A stretch of DNA of 24,189 nt, taken from NCBI GenBank assembly GCA_001931875.2, contig MSJH02000100.1:1-24189 (forward strand), given 5' to 3'. Source of the stretch: Byssochlamys sp. IMV 00236. Its lineage: Eukaryota; Ascomycota; Eurotiomycetes; Eurotiales; Thermoascaceae. Below the pieces are notes generated by a model, which was given only the letters and a program-made list of their open reading frames with translations, did no database searches and was not told the origin of the DNA. The position numbers were made by a program, and so were the translations under genes. Shown here piece after piece: positions 1-10,143 of this stretch (positions are counted from its first letter, which is position 1; each line of letters opens with the position of its first letter).

Positions 1-732
1 AAAAAAAAAAAAAGCAAGAGTTAAACTGAGTGTATTTTAATTGCTAGCGCCATATATGACATTCTATGCAATTCGATATCAATTTTAGAATTGCCAACAT
101 ATATCACCATCTTTTCGAGGTTGAAAAAGGTGTTAGAGGCTTTCCAGTCTATGTGTTCCTTGACGCAGGTGAATGAGCAACCTCTCATCTTGAAAGCGTG
201 ATTCTCTGTTGATAACAGATATTGTGTCTATATTTTGTACGTTAATAACAAAAGACACAAACACTTAAAATAAATTCCAAAATAAATTCCTCCATAACAT
301 GTGCTTGTATATAAATGACTCAATTTAAACCAAGGCTTATTTTTATATCTGCATCAAGTGACATTATTTTTTGAGCCACACCAAGTTTCTAAAAAAGCGA
401 ATATATTTTCTGAAATGACTTTGTGTAAATATAAAGAGATGAAGTGCTACAATGGCTGTAAAAGCACAAGTTGGGCATAATGAATGATTGAACGATAAGC
501 TGAAAAATGACGACGTAGTAACAAACAAGTATAATTGACACCATCTCCTTTTAATAAAGGGCATAAGGGAGACAATAAGATACACAATTCTTCGAATGGT
601 TTCATAAACGGATGCATAAAGATATTGATGGTTTTACAAAACTTGTACGTCATTTTGAGACACCCATTTGGTTGCACTCCGTTGCTTGAAATTATTTTCT
701 TTTTTTCCATTTTTTATTTTCTTTCAGACAAA
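1..732. other. 5' flank with no supported gene
   Basis: AT-rich stretch before the first confident gene. It begins with 13 A residues. The only item of note is a minus-strand open stretch at 21-227 (69 codons including the stop) that follows an acceptor-like 'atatag'. It could be a last exon or a remnant, but I do not recognise it and find no convincing upstream exon. Short overlapping open frames at 364-813 on both strands show no family signal. A 'ctttcag' just upstream of the ATG at 733 could be the acceptor of a 5'UTR intron of the next gene. Confidence 0.5.
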
Positions 733-2974
733 ATGATGAAGGGATTGAGGGGTGTCGTATGTTTATATATTAAGCTGTTGTACTCTATTTATTCATTAAC
801 TACTCTCTCATAGCTTTCCAGAAGCAGATCGCAACATAAAGAAAATAAAGCTTCTAATCGACAGATTAATAATAGATCACAATCACACAACAAATCTCGA
901 CAAGTACAACATGAGTCAGTACAGAATGCAGTAACTACAGAACCATTGTCAAATAACGATGTATGTGTCAAATAATACTCTATTTGTAATATTACTAAAT
1001 TGCCCTTTCAAAAGCTTATACCTCGGCTTGGACGTTCAGCAGAAGTAACTAAACAGCTGTTAAGGGAGACTCCTAAAGATACGATTCCTCCTAACACGAC
1101 TGGACCTCGTAGACAACGATCTTCCAGAGTATATCCTCTTCAAAGAAAGACAGATTTGGAAAAATCTCCCAACTTTCATGGTTTGATTTATTTCATTACA
1201 AAGAGAATAATACTTTCTGACATGTACTCTCTTTTTTTATGCAGAAGTCCCGTCGTCAAGGAGACAAGAACTATTCATCAAAAAATTGATTCAATGTCAA
1301 ACCCTATTTGACTTTACTGATCCTTCGTCTGATTTAAAAAACAAAGATATCAAAAGACAGGAGCTACAAGAAATGCTGGAATATGTGGCAACAACTAAAG
1401 GTGCTATCACTGACGCCATCTACCCAGAGATTGTTAAAATGGTATCATTGCTATAATGCTTTTTTCTTTAAAAAAAAAAAAGAAGGAATTAACAATATAC
1501 AGTTTAGCGTAAATACTTTCCGTACGATATCGCCTCAGGCAGTACCAGTAAATGAGGTCTATGAGCCTGACGAGGAAGAGCCTGCACTTGAAACAGCCTG
1601 GCCACATCTTCAACTTGTCTATGAGTTATTCCTTCGCTTTGTTGAATCACCAGAGTTTAATCCTCAAGTTGCTAGAAAGCACATTGATCAAAAGTTTGTT
1701 CTTCAGGTATAACAATAACAACGATGCTCTGTTGCTCTTACTGATCAAATGTTAGCTACTGGAGTTATTTGATAGTGAAGACCCACGAGAAAGAGACTTT
1801 TTAAAGACAATACTGCATAGAATATATGGCAAATTCTTAAACCTACGAGCCTTTATTCGTAGATCAATCCACAATATATTCTTTCAGTTCATATATGAAA
1901 CAGAACGATTTAACGGTATTGCTGAATTACTAGAGATACTTGGAAGGTAATACCTATTGCTCTGTTATCATACAAGTCTCATCCATCTTTGCTAGTATTA
2001 TCAATGGCTTTGCCTTACCGTTAAAGAAGGAACATAAAACTTTTCTTTTCCGAGTACTTATACCTTTGCATAAGCCTGCTTCTTTACCAGCCTATAGTCC
2101 ACAATTAACCTACTGTGTTGTACAATTCATAGAAAAGGATCCAGAGCTTATTACCGATGTTATCAAAGGTCTGATGCGATATTGGCCAAAAGTAAATAGC
2201 ATAAAGGAAGTCATCTTTCTAACAGAGATAGAAGAGATTTTGGATGTTATTGATGCCTCGGACCTGGAATTATTCATGATTCCTTTCTTTCAGAAAGTAG
2301 CTCAATGCGTCTGTAGCCCTCATTTTCAGGTATGTAGGATAAACTAGATGATGGCAAAGGTTGACTCTTGCTTTGTAGGTAGCAGAGCGGGCTCTGCACT
2401 TTTTTAATTACGACAATGTTATTCATGTACTCAATGATCATATTGAAGTCCTTATGCCTATTGTCTTTCCACCTTTATACAAGTACTCAAAGGAGCACTG
2501 GAACAAGACAATCCATGGACTTGCTTATAATGCATTACAGTTATTGATGAAGATCAATTCAAGTCTTTTTGATGAATATGCAGAAAAATATAAAGATGAA
2601 GAGTAAGTCTATGAGATATTGAACAAAAATAGGAAGGAAACTAAAAGATTTAATACAGGGAGCCAAAAGAAAAGGTCAATGATAGAGCAACGCTATGGGA
2701 TCAATTAAGAGATAAAGCAGCAAAAGGATGCTTATTGGATAATGATAACAAACAAATAGTAATAGACACCCAAACAAGAAAATATCACCACATGTTGGAA
2801 ACTTAATAATCTATTTAGAAACTGTTAGAAATAAGTTCCGAATCCAAGACGACACCGCCTTCAAAAGAAAATGTAGCCGAGCCTGTGATCGATAGTAATC
2901 ATACTGTCTTTTTGGATCAGCGCGTAGGTCAGGCAAGTGATGACTCTGACAGCGACTCATGGCACAGCGTCTAG
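733..2974 (+). CDS. RTS1: PP2A regulatory subunit B56 (B') family
   Basis: B56-type regulatory subunit of protein phosphatase 2A, which steers the phosphatase to substrates through a HEAT-like solenoid. Ten exons join in phase: 733-756, 814-960, 1015-1180, 1245-1441, 1503-1706, 1756-1946, 1996-2329, 2379-2602, 2659-2758, 2819-2974, giving 580 aa. The start MMKGLRGV resembles the yeast Rts1 N-terminus and is followed by a basic low-complexity tail (to about residue 110). The core then matches family consensus throughout: [90 protein letters not shown]. The acidic C-terminus ends [10 protein letters not shown]. The exon 3 acceptor (caaaag) is weak but keeps phase. It is convergent with the methyltransferase gene, with 154 bp between stops. 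The family call is very secure; the 24-nt first exon is the least certain part. Confidence 0.95.
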
Positions 2975-3128
2975 TCTTTATGGCGTCATAGAAACAATCA
3001 CGACTGTTGGTTGATTTGGAGTTTATTTAAGCAGCTAATATTCATAGAGAAACAAAAGTACACGTATTGTTTATCTTATACCACGGTAAATAAATCAGTT
3101 TTATTGTTTGTTTATCCACAAAAAGATG

Positions 3129-4233
3129 TTATGAAACAGTGCTATCCTGCACAGGAGCAGTTTTTCTTAATTTTACAAGAAATGCTGTATGACCCTTCAC
3201 ATCCCAGTTCTTGGGTCGACAAATCCAAGTGTGAGGTTTAACAGGCTCATCATTTTGTTTTTCATTGGCGTCATTCAATAAGCTTCTTATATAAGTTGCC
3301 TTCACTTCCCATTCTTTCCAAGCAACTTCTAAGCAGTCCTCCAAGACGAGTGGCACATCTCGTATGAATTCAACCAAGGATAGTACTTGTGTCATGTTGG
3401 GTAAATAACAAACAATAAAGCGATCATTTTTAAGATATGGTAATATCTTGGGAATTTCATCGCTTGGTTGTGGCATATCAAGTACAATTGCATCATACTC
3501 TTCTTTAGGTTCCATCATTTCCTGTAGTTTGTCTCCCAGAGAACCAACATGGAAGGAAACCACTGAAGCATACTTTCCACGGGAATATCTCTGAACATGC
3601 GTCTGAGCAGTCTTTGAGTGTTCTTGACGTACATCAAATGTGTCCACCTTTCCTTCATGAGAGACAGCTTTGGCCAGATATAACGTAAGTGATCCGTTAC
3701 CTGTACCTGCCTCTAGAACCTTATCACCCGGTTGAACATCTAGCATGTGTACCTACCTTTTATTAGAAAAGATACAATTGATATTCCAGAACTGATGCAC
3801 TTACAATAGTACTAGCATCTTTGGGGTAAATGGGTGTGCATTTACGAGGAACATTCAAGACGTATCTAAATATGGTTTTTAATACATGTATTTTTTTCCT
3901 TTTTTTTTTTTTTTACTCTTGTAAAGTTGGAAAATGCGCCATGTACACTGTAGAGCCTAGTTTTTTGCTTTTTAGTCAAGCTTTTAAGTTTCAAAATAAA
4001 TTACCTTTGTCTACAACTATACGTGATCTTGGCTTTTTACCAATAATACTTTCATGGCTTATACTTCCATCTGCAACTCCTCTTTGTCCATTAGAGCAAA
4101 GTGGACCGGTGAAAAAGATCTTGTTATTTTTCACATTACGTAGTATACAAAAGTCTCCTTCTTGAAAAGTTGAGAAACGACAAAGACCCTTTAGAATGAC
4201 AGGTGACAACTTCTTTTGACTGGTTCTAAACAT
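3129..4233 (-). CDS. TRMT61B: TRMT61/TrmI-family tRNA (adenine-58-N1) methyltransferase, probably mitochondrial
   Basis: SAM-dependent methyltransferase of the GCD14/TrmI family, which forms m1A58 in tRNA. Exons in transcript order are 4233-4005, 3956-3917, 3865-3805 and 3752-3129 (317 aa). The 40-nt exon 2 is required: it supplies STVYMAHFPTLQ, and phase then gives EYVLNVPRKCTPIYPKDAST, matching the family's conserved YPKD segment. SAM motif I is VLEAGTGNGSL near residues 122-131, and the substrate-side motif is LDMPQP near 201-206. The first 20 or so residues (KLSPVILKGLCRFST) are basic, acid-free and presequence-like, which favours a mitochondrial TRMT61B-like enzyme over cytosolic TRM61. 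That location is inference. It is divergent from PPM1 across 128 bp. Confidence 0.87.
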
Positions 4234-4361
4234 GATCTAAAGTGTGTTTCAATGAGGCATAAGAAGTGGCTTTTATTTTTTATTTTCCCTCTCCCCCCCC
4301 CCTAGTCCAGCGCGGCATATGAAGAAGGGACATATTTTTCAATTTAAAATATATATAAACC
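4234..4361. promoter_or_regulatory. Bidirectional promoter between TRMT61-like and PPM1 genes
   Basis: The two start codons face away from each other with 128 bp between them, so both promoters must lie here or overlap the 5' ends. The stretch holds a C-run (ctccccccccccctag near 4290-4305) and a TATA-like AT tract (aatttaaaatatatataaa near 4341-4359) close to the PPM1 ATG. Confidence 0.5.
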
Positions 4362-5636
4362 ATGTACAGCATAAACCAAGAGGATTGTCAAGATGATATT
4401 GTCAGAGGAACCAATGACGATGCTACCATCAGTCGACAGTAATTATTCTACTTTATGCAATACATGGACTGACTCGTTTATTAGGTCAGCAGCGGCTCTT
4501 CAATATTTACAAGACCCTTTTGTAAAGTTGTTTGTGAAGAAACCCATCAGACGTTCGCCCATCATCAACAGAGGTGAGTTTTTCAACAATGACTTGAATG
4601 ACCCTTTATTAAAAGAATCAAGGTACATTTATTCGTAACTATGCTTTGGATTCACTTGTTTGTCAGTTCCTGGCTTCTCCAGGGCCAAAGAAACAAATTG
4701 TCTCTTTAGGAGCTGGATTTGACACACGCTACTTCAACCTAAAAGTAATAACAGTATATCTGTATAAACTTGATTTCTCATCATTATTACATATATATCT
4801 TTTAGTCTGGAAACCTAAAGGCCAATAATGTTGACCTTATTGACAACTTATCCTGCTATTTTGAAATCGATTTTGGACAAACAACAACAAAGAAAGCAAT
4901 GACTATCAAAAGACATGCCAATCTACACAAGCTTATTGATCGTGAAGGCAATATCAAGATTGAAAAAGGTGGTATGGATTTGAAGAGCAAAGACTATTGT
5001 TTATTAAGCGGAGATCTCAGAGATTGGTCTGCGGTTTCTCAGCGTTTGATAGAGTCTGGACTAGACCTTGGGTATATATATATATATGCATTGAAGGTGT
5101 CATCATCACGCTTTATTTATATTATTTATGCAGTGCTCCAACGCTTTTTATATCTGAATGTGTGTTTATCTACTTGGACCCTGAAGATTCAGACAACATT
5201 CTCAGATGGATTACAGATAATATGATCAATACGATGTTTGTGTTATATGAACAAATTAAACCTGATGATGCGTTTGGCAAAATGATGATAAAGAACTTAA
5301 AGAGCAGAAATATTGAATTGAAAGGCATCTATCAGTTTCCCGAACTGGAGGATCAAAAGAAGAGGTTTATAGATTATGGATGGCAAGACGCCACTGCAAT
5401 TGATATCAACACAGTGCATGATAAATGTACAAGTAAAGAAGAATTGGCCAGGTATGTTCCGCAAATGTATACAAATAGAGTTAAATATAAAACTACTTTT
5501 CAGAATTGCGAAAATAGAAATCTTGGATGAATTGGAAGAATGGCGAATGCTTTCTGCACACTATTGCATAGCTTGGGCATACAAAACAAAGGATTTCATA
5601 CAACCATTTTCCAATATCAAGCTTAGTGAACAATAA
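4362..5636 (+). CDS. PPM1: Leucine carboxyl methyltransferase 1 (PP2A methyltransferase)
   Basis: SAM-dependent enzyme that methylates the C-terminal leucine of the PP2A catalytic subunit and so promotes holoenzyme assembly. Exons are 4362-4438, 4485-4573, 4623-4744, 4806-5071, 5134-5451 and 5504-5636 (334 aa). The start at 4362 is chosen because it gives DDIVRGTNDDATISRQSAAA after a 46-nt intron, matching the family's VRGTNDDA N-terminus. The ATG at 4393 is in another frame and only reads through that intron. Other hallmarks are RRSPIINRG, the SAM motif VSLGAGFDTRYF (about 82-93), APTLFISECVFIYL and FVLYEQIKPDDAFGKMM. Intron 4 contains a (TA)n tract. Its substrate complex includes the product of the B56 gene upstream. 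Confidence 0.95.
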
Positions 5637-5730
5637 AGGAAGGGGGGAGTTTGTTTATGCGTCTTGAGTGTGACTTGGTTTTGATGACTATAAAAAAGTG
5701 GAAAGACTAGCTTTTTCCTATAATCTAATC

Positions 5731-6267
5731 ATGTCACAAGTTTTGCCAATCGACAAAAAGCAGCTTCGTGCTTGCTTATTATGTTCACTTATAAAGGTTT
5801 ATAAAGAATACAAGATTATTTGGATTTATTTCTAAATCAACCAATGAAAACATGTAATTATAGAATGCATCTCAATTTAGAGCCAATGGTTGTGAAAACT
5901 GTGACGAAATACTGCAGATGAGAGGAAGTATGGATCGTGTTATAGAATGTACAAGCTCCAAGTTTGAAGGGTAGGATAACAATATTTATCTATATGCATG
6001 ATTTTTATATTTCTATATTTATATATAGTTTCATAGCCATGATGAACCCAAAAGAAAGTTGGGTTGGCAGGTGGCAACGCATAGGTATTTACCAAACATT
6101 CGCAATATAAATATAAAAAGGATTAAATATTATCATCATATGCAGATAAATTTACAAGAGGATTATATGCAATTCGTGTGTATGGAAGAATACCAGAGGA
6201 TGTAGAAGATGATTTGGCAAGGCGTGGTATTCCATATAAACCCAGAGATGGAAGTATGGCTGATTAA
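5731..6267 (+). CDS. SPT4: Transcription elongation factor SPT4
   Basis: Small zinc-finger partner of SPT5 in the DSIF complex, which binds RNA polymerase II and raises processivity. Exons are 5731-5796, 5864-5970, 6029-6084 and 6146-6267 (116 aa, the usual length). The N-terminus RHLRACLLCSL-type motif is present as KKQLRACLLCSLIK. The zinc ligands are Cys15, Cys18, Cys32 and Cys35. The core reads ECTSSKFEGFIAMMNPKESW and WVGRWQRIDKFTRGLYAIRV, as in the family, and the C-terminus is RGIPYKPRDGSMAD. The acceptor of exon 2 (tatag before AATGCATC) is chosen because it restores SQFRANGCENC in frame. It starts 94 bp after the PPM1 stop and converges on the C2H2 gene. Confidence 0.94.
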
Positions 6268-6364
6268 ACAAGAGAAATACCCCGAGAATGAAGAGAACGT
6301 CTTTTTATTATATTATTATGATGGTTAATGTTCAAAATAAAGAAAAAAAAAGAAAAGAGAGAAA

Positions 6365-7552
6365 TCAACAATGAACAGATTCAGTAGAATTAGTATTTTC
6401 TTTGGTAGTAGTAGTAGTAGTAGTAGTACTTGTATTGGTATTGTCATCATGGTGATGGTGGTGATGATGATGGTGATGATGATGATGATGATGTGGATGA
6501 GCAGGAGAAACAGGGGGAGGAGGAGAATGTGAACTGATTGAAGTATCGCCAGGATGCTGCCAACCAAAGAGCGATGAATTAGAAGAGTTTGTGGATTTTG
6601 TGTTATTATCACGGACAAATTCAACCAATGTAAATGGTTCAGGATGCATAAACTGTGGAGCGGATGGTTCTGTATATTTTGAGCCTCGTCTTTCGTGTGT
6701 CTTTTTATGCTGAGTTAAATTATCAGATCTTGAAAATGCTTTGAAGCAGCCAGGAAAAGTACATTTAAATGGCTGCTCATGGGTATGAATTCTCATATGT
6801 CTTTTGAGATGCTCTAATCGACGAAATCTTCTATCGCAATTTGGATGATCACATGCATGAGGTTTTCTGGCTTCCTCTTCACACTGATTATTAATACTGT
6901 TGCTATTATTGCTATTATTATAGACAAAATTGACCTGTTGCTTGGGTGGTGAAGGAGTAGGGAGAAGAGGGTAATTACCATAGTAGTGTTGATCTTGCTG
7001 TGGCAAAATGCTTATGCCTTGTTGAACGGGCATTCTTTCTTCCTTGATTAAAATATCTTGTTTTTGCTTAAACGCCTTCTTTTCATGAGTACGATAATGT
7101 GCATGGAAATTATCAGATCGACTAAATCGTTTCCCACATCCAGGATAAGGGCATAAATGAGGTCTTTCACCCGTATGAACCAACATATGTCTCTTGAGAT
7201 GTTCATATCTTTTAAAGCTCCAAGAACAATCAGGATAAGTACATGCATGTTTATTCTGTCTGGTGGGCTGTTTTCTAGTAGTAGTAACCCTTGGTTGTTG
7301 CTCTTGTTCTTGTTGCTGCTGCTGTTGATTCATATTTTGATGTTGCATTGAGGGATGACTTATCCAATGATGATAGTCTATTGAATATCTATAAGAATAA
7401 CTGAGATCAGTTGAATGCCTTTTGTCAAATGGGTGTTGTTGAGAGAGCGCAGGAGTGAGAGGCGGTGAAAGGACTGAATCTGAATGGGAATTAATGTTTG
7501 ACGAAGGAGGGCATCTTCTTATATCCATACAGTAGTTGTTTGTTGAATTCAT
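6365..7552 (-). CDS. C2H2 zinc-finger transcription factor, four fingers in two pairs, poly-His tail
   Basis: Intronless 395-aa open frame with ATG start. It contains four classical C2H2 fingers: C104/C109/H122/H126, C134/C139/H152/H156, C234/C239/H252/H256 and C264/C269/H282/H286. They form two finger pairs separated by about 77 residues. Each pair repeats the design of a [18 protein letters not shown] first finger and an FSRSDNF/FSRSDNL second finger, as in Msn2/Com2-like stress factors that bind AGGGG. The linkers are rich in Gln, Ser, Asn and Pro. Near the C-terminus are SPPPPVSP, fifteen consecutive His (354-368) and an eight-Thr run coded by (GTA)n on the plus strand. It is presumably nuclear. 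DNA specificity is inferred from the finger helices only. Other Mucorales C2H2 families are possible. Confidence 0.88.
   Translation of the reverse strand: MNSTNNYCMDIRRCPPSSNINSHSDSVLSPPLTPALSQQHPFDKRHSTDLSYSYRYSIDYHHWISHPSMQHQNMNQQQQQQEQEQQPRVTTTRKQPTRQNKHACTYPDCSWSFKRYEHLKRHMLVHTGERPHLCPYPGCGKRFSRSDNFHAHYRTHEKKAFKQKQDILIKEERMPVQQGISILPQQDQHYYGNYPLLPTPSPPKQQVNFVYNNSNNSNSINNQCEEEARKPHACDHPNCDRRFRRLEHLKRHMRIHTHEQPFKCTFPGCFKAFSRSDNLTQHKKTHERRGSKYTEPSAPQFMHPEPFTLVEFVRDNNTKSTNSSNSSLFGWQHPGDTSISSHSPPPPVSPAHPHHHHHHHHHHHHHHHDDNTNTSTTTTTTTTKENTNSTESVHC
6405..6493. repeat. Trinucleotide tracts coding poly-Thr and poly-His
   Basis: A (GTA)n run at about 6405-6428 and an (ATG/GTG)n run at 6449-6493, inside the C2H2 gene. 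On the coding strand they give eight Thr and fifteen His. CAT and CAC are mixed in the His tract, so it is not a pure slippage repeat and may be kept at the protein level. Confidence 0.85.
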
Positions 7553-7769
7553 TGAAAAATATAAAAAGAAAAAGGGGAAACAAAAAGCTGAAAGATGCTT
7601 TATTAAATAAAGATTATTTTAATAGAAACAGCCCTTTTATGGTTATATTGAAAGTTTTTTTTTTCTTTCTTTCTATTCAACTGCTTTTGCATGAGATAAA
7701 TTCTAAACAAATCTTATAAAGAAATTATATGAAAAAAGTTGATCTCCCTAAACTCTAATTTTGAGACTT

Positions 7770-8020
7770 GGCCTCCTTAAATCTTATACCCCCCCCTTCG
7801 TCATTTCATTCACGTTTTTTATGTTTATAGACAATAATACCCTTTTTAGCCCCCTTTTTTTCTTTTCTCTCTTTCTTTTATTCCCCCCTTTATCCTTTAT
7901 GGATCTACCTTCTTCCAATATAGTAGTTTACCGACTCCCTAATCTTTTACTATTCTTCCCCCTTTCCATCCCTCTCTCTCTCTCACTTTTTTCTCCTTTT
8001 CCCTCTTTTTTTATATAGCA
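7770..8020 (+). promoter_or_regulatory. Pyrimidine-rich tract upstream of the C2H2 gene
   Basis: Dense C/T runs on the plus strand, including ccccccc, ccccctttttt, cccccctttat and cccccttt. Read on the minus strand these are AAGGGGG-type sites upstream of the C2H2 start at 7552. They could be promoter elements of that gene, or the long polypyrimidine tract of the intron in the small candidate gene at 7899. Confidence 0.35.
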
Positions 8021-8201
8021 TTTACAGTGTTTCCCAAAAGCAACGTTGCTATCCAATGAAAATCAATGCTATTTCGCGAATGTACACGTTACACACCACA
8101 ATGATAAACACTTTTATGCCTCTACAAATACGAGTAGTCTACTAACACAGAGCGAGATTGAGGATTTATATTTGCAAATGCTTGAAATGCCCAAACTATG
8201 A
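7899..8201 (+). CDS. Possible small two-exon protein of unknown function
   Basis: Tentative model. Exon 7899-7922 (MDLPSSNI), donor gtagtt, a pyrimidine-rich intron, acceptor tttacag, then exon 8028-8201 in phase 0, about 65 aa in total. The second exon is open for 57 codons and ends with an amphipathic stretch, TQSEIEDLYLQMLEMPKL. I recognise no family and the donor is not a strong consensus. It may be a chance open frame. Confidence 0.2.
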
Positions 8202-8879
8202 GAGACAGGATAGCTTCCAAACCTGCATCTCGTTGTTCTTTTAGCTTCAGGGCCCAAATCTATGCTAAACATGATCGTAAGAAAATAACCTTATTCAAAC
8301 ATTTGAGAGATATGCAAAGAATTTTTCTGAGGATTATGTTAACCCCTCACGTCCATCAATGACATATCTAACCAAAACAATTGTGATTATTGGGCATTTC
8401 AACAAAGGGCATCTGTCAAGCTATCTACAATTCTTGTGAAACACAGACACAATGCACTGATCCAATGCAAGGTTTTTGAACACCTGAAATGAGACAAGTG
8501 GTCGTATTTTCAGGTAAAAAGAGTGTTGAAATAGTTTACAAGACTCTATTGGCAGAGTGATATCACATTAGTAACCTGTACAACAAAATGAAAGTAGTAC
8601 ACATAATATCTTTAATTTTTTTCTTTTTTGTACATTTGGAAGTTGTTGTCCATTTTAAATCAAGATATGACTCAATTGATAAGACATTCCAGAGAATTTC
8701 GTGCAATCGTTAGCAGCAGCCAGAGGAGTAAAATGTATTATATGCCTTGATTTATTTATTGATAAAGAAGTTGTGCTCAGTTTTCCGATTGCATTCAATT
8801 TGAGTGTAAAAGCGTCCTTGGATTCCTTTGATACGTCGTCTTGATCTCCTTGCATCGATTTCACCTCCTTGTTACGTTA

Positions 8880-8898
8880 ACATATTTATTAAATATGT
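8880..8898. repeat. Perfect AT-rich palindrome
   Basis: ACATATTTA-T-TAAATATGT, two 9-nt arms around one base. It could be a dyad-symmetric protein site or a short hairpin. No associated gene. Confidence 0.5.
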
Positions 8899-9940
8899 GA
8901 TCGTCTACAACGTTTCAGATATTAGAACTGTGAAGCGTCATGTTGATGATCAAATTAATCATTGGACGACGTTCTTTTTCTTTTTGATATGATGCGCATT
9001 GCAGCTATTTCGAAAATAAATAAATACATTGTTATGCGTGCTTGTTTATTAGCAAACAATTTGTTTATGACTCAGGAATGTCTTTGTTTGAATATCGATC
9101 AGCTTGAATGTAGTTAAATCGATACCTTTCTTTATTTCCTTGTGTGGTCCAATCAATGAACTTACAGTTGTATATAATTACTCAATGGTCATGTCATATA
9201 TGTGAATTTTAACATGTCCTGCACAAATTACAGATAAGAAATATGAAACATATCAATTATGGGTATGTATATGGGTATAGCTTGCAGAGATATACTCTGA
9301 TAGTCTTTTATGATATATCTAACAAAACAGTGATATCACAGAGCGAGTGCAGAGAGCACAGCTTTTGTTTAGGATCTCCCTTTCCTTTAAAAGTCAAATG
9401 CTCTTACCTTGGCTATACATATTACTTTACGTACACCTTTTAAAGAGCGACTCTGTTTGAATTGACATTCCAGCTCTGCAATCTAGACAAGATAACTAGA
9501 TATCGACTAAAAGAAAAGGGATGGTGTGTAATATACTACAAAATCTACAGTGCTATCATATTGAGTTAATAAGCTGTCTTAGCCCTTCCTTTTTCTTTCT
9601 TTTAAGGTAGTGTGGGGTCACGCTTTGGCCCCCTATAAAGGGAGTCTGCCGCCGCTCTTGACTCAATTGATCGTTTGTGCCTTCGAAAGGAGTTTTGTGT
9701 GCTTGGCGCGGGATCAGAAATTCATTCAGTTTCCAGGCTCCCTATAGCCAAGTGGCGTTGAATTGATTGTTAAAGGGAAAATAAAAACATAATTAGAATA
9801 GAGCGCCCCTGCGTTCATTGTAATACATGAATATAAGTCGAGTGTTTAGATTGTTTTGATACATTGACTTTTAAATATAGAATATTTGTTAAAATCATGA
9901 CAACATTTCAACCCGTGATTGATAACTTTATTTAATTTCA

Positions 9941-10143
9941 TAAGGGGGAAAAAGTAAGAAGTGGCAGAATATTTGCTTACAGGTTTATTCTTCTGGGTTA
10001 TGACAAAAGCTCCTTGAATTCCCTTTAAAGCAACATACAGTAAACAGGTTTCTTAAGGGGGTAGAAGAAGACTTGAAAATATCAGGCGATTTAAACTTTT
10101 GAGAATTTATCACATTATCGTTTTTAAAACAATGTCCCCCTTA
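9941..10143. promoter_or_regulatory. Cluster of TAAGGGGG (STRE-like) motifs
   Basis: Three identical 8-mers within about 200 bp: TAAGGGGG at 9941-9948 and 10054-10061 on the plus strand, and its complement CCCCCTTA at 10136-10143. A looser AAAGGGGGGG lies at 10385-10394. AGGGG is the core of the fungal stress response element. The cluster is about 1 kb upstream of GSH2. Function is inferred. Confidence 0.3.

Noticed and set aside
4393..4638. ATG-initiated frame at the start of the PPM1 locus (81 codons)
   Set aside because: It reads through intron 1 in the wrong N-terminal frame. The start at 4362 gives the conserved VRGTNDDA segment and joins in phase at 4485.
6325..6624. Ile/Leu-rich 99-codon minus frame
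   Set aside because: Out-of-frame shadow of the His/Thr trinucleotide repeats in the C2H2 gene.
8655..8864. 69-codon ATG-initiated minus-strand frame
   Set aside because: Composition is acceptable, but there is no recognisable family, no nearby promoter evidence and no adjoining exon. Not strong enough to call a gene.
9243..9443. 66-codon plus-strand frame in the long intergenic region
   Set aside because: Tyr-rich composition expected of random AT-rich DNA; no domain, no splice context and no neighbouring exon.
9741..9800. tRNA-like start (ggctccctatagccaagtggc)
   Set aside because: The A-box fits, but there is no B box (GGTTCRANNCC) and no 3' half complementary to the 5' acceptor strand, so no tRNA can be drawn.
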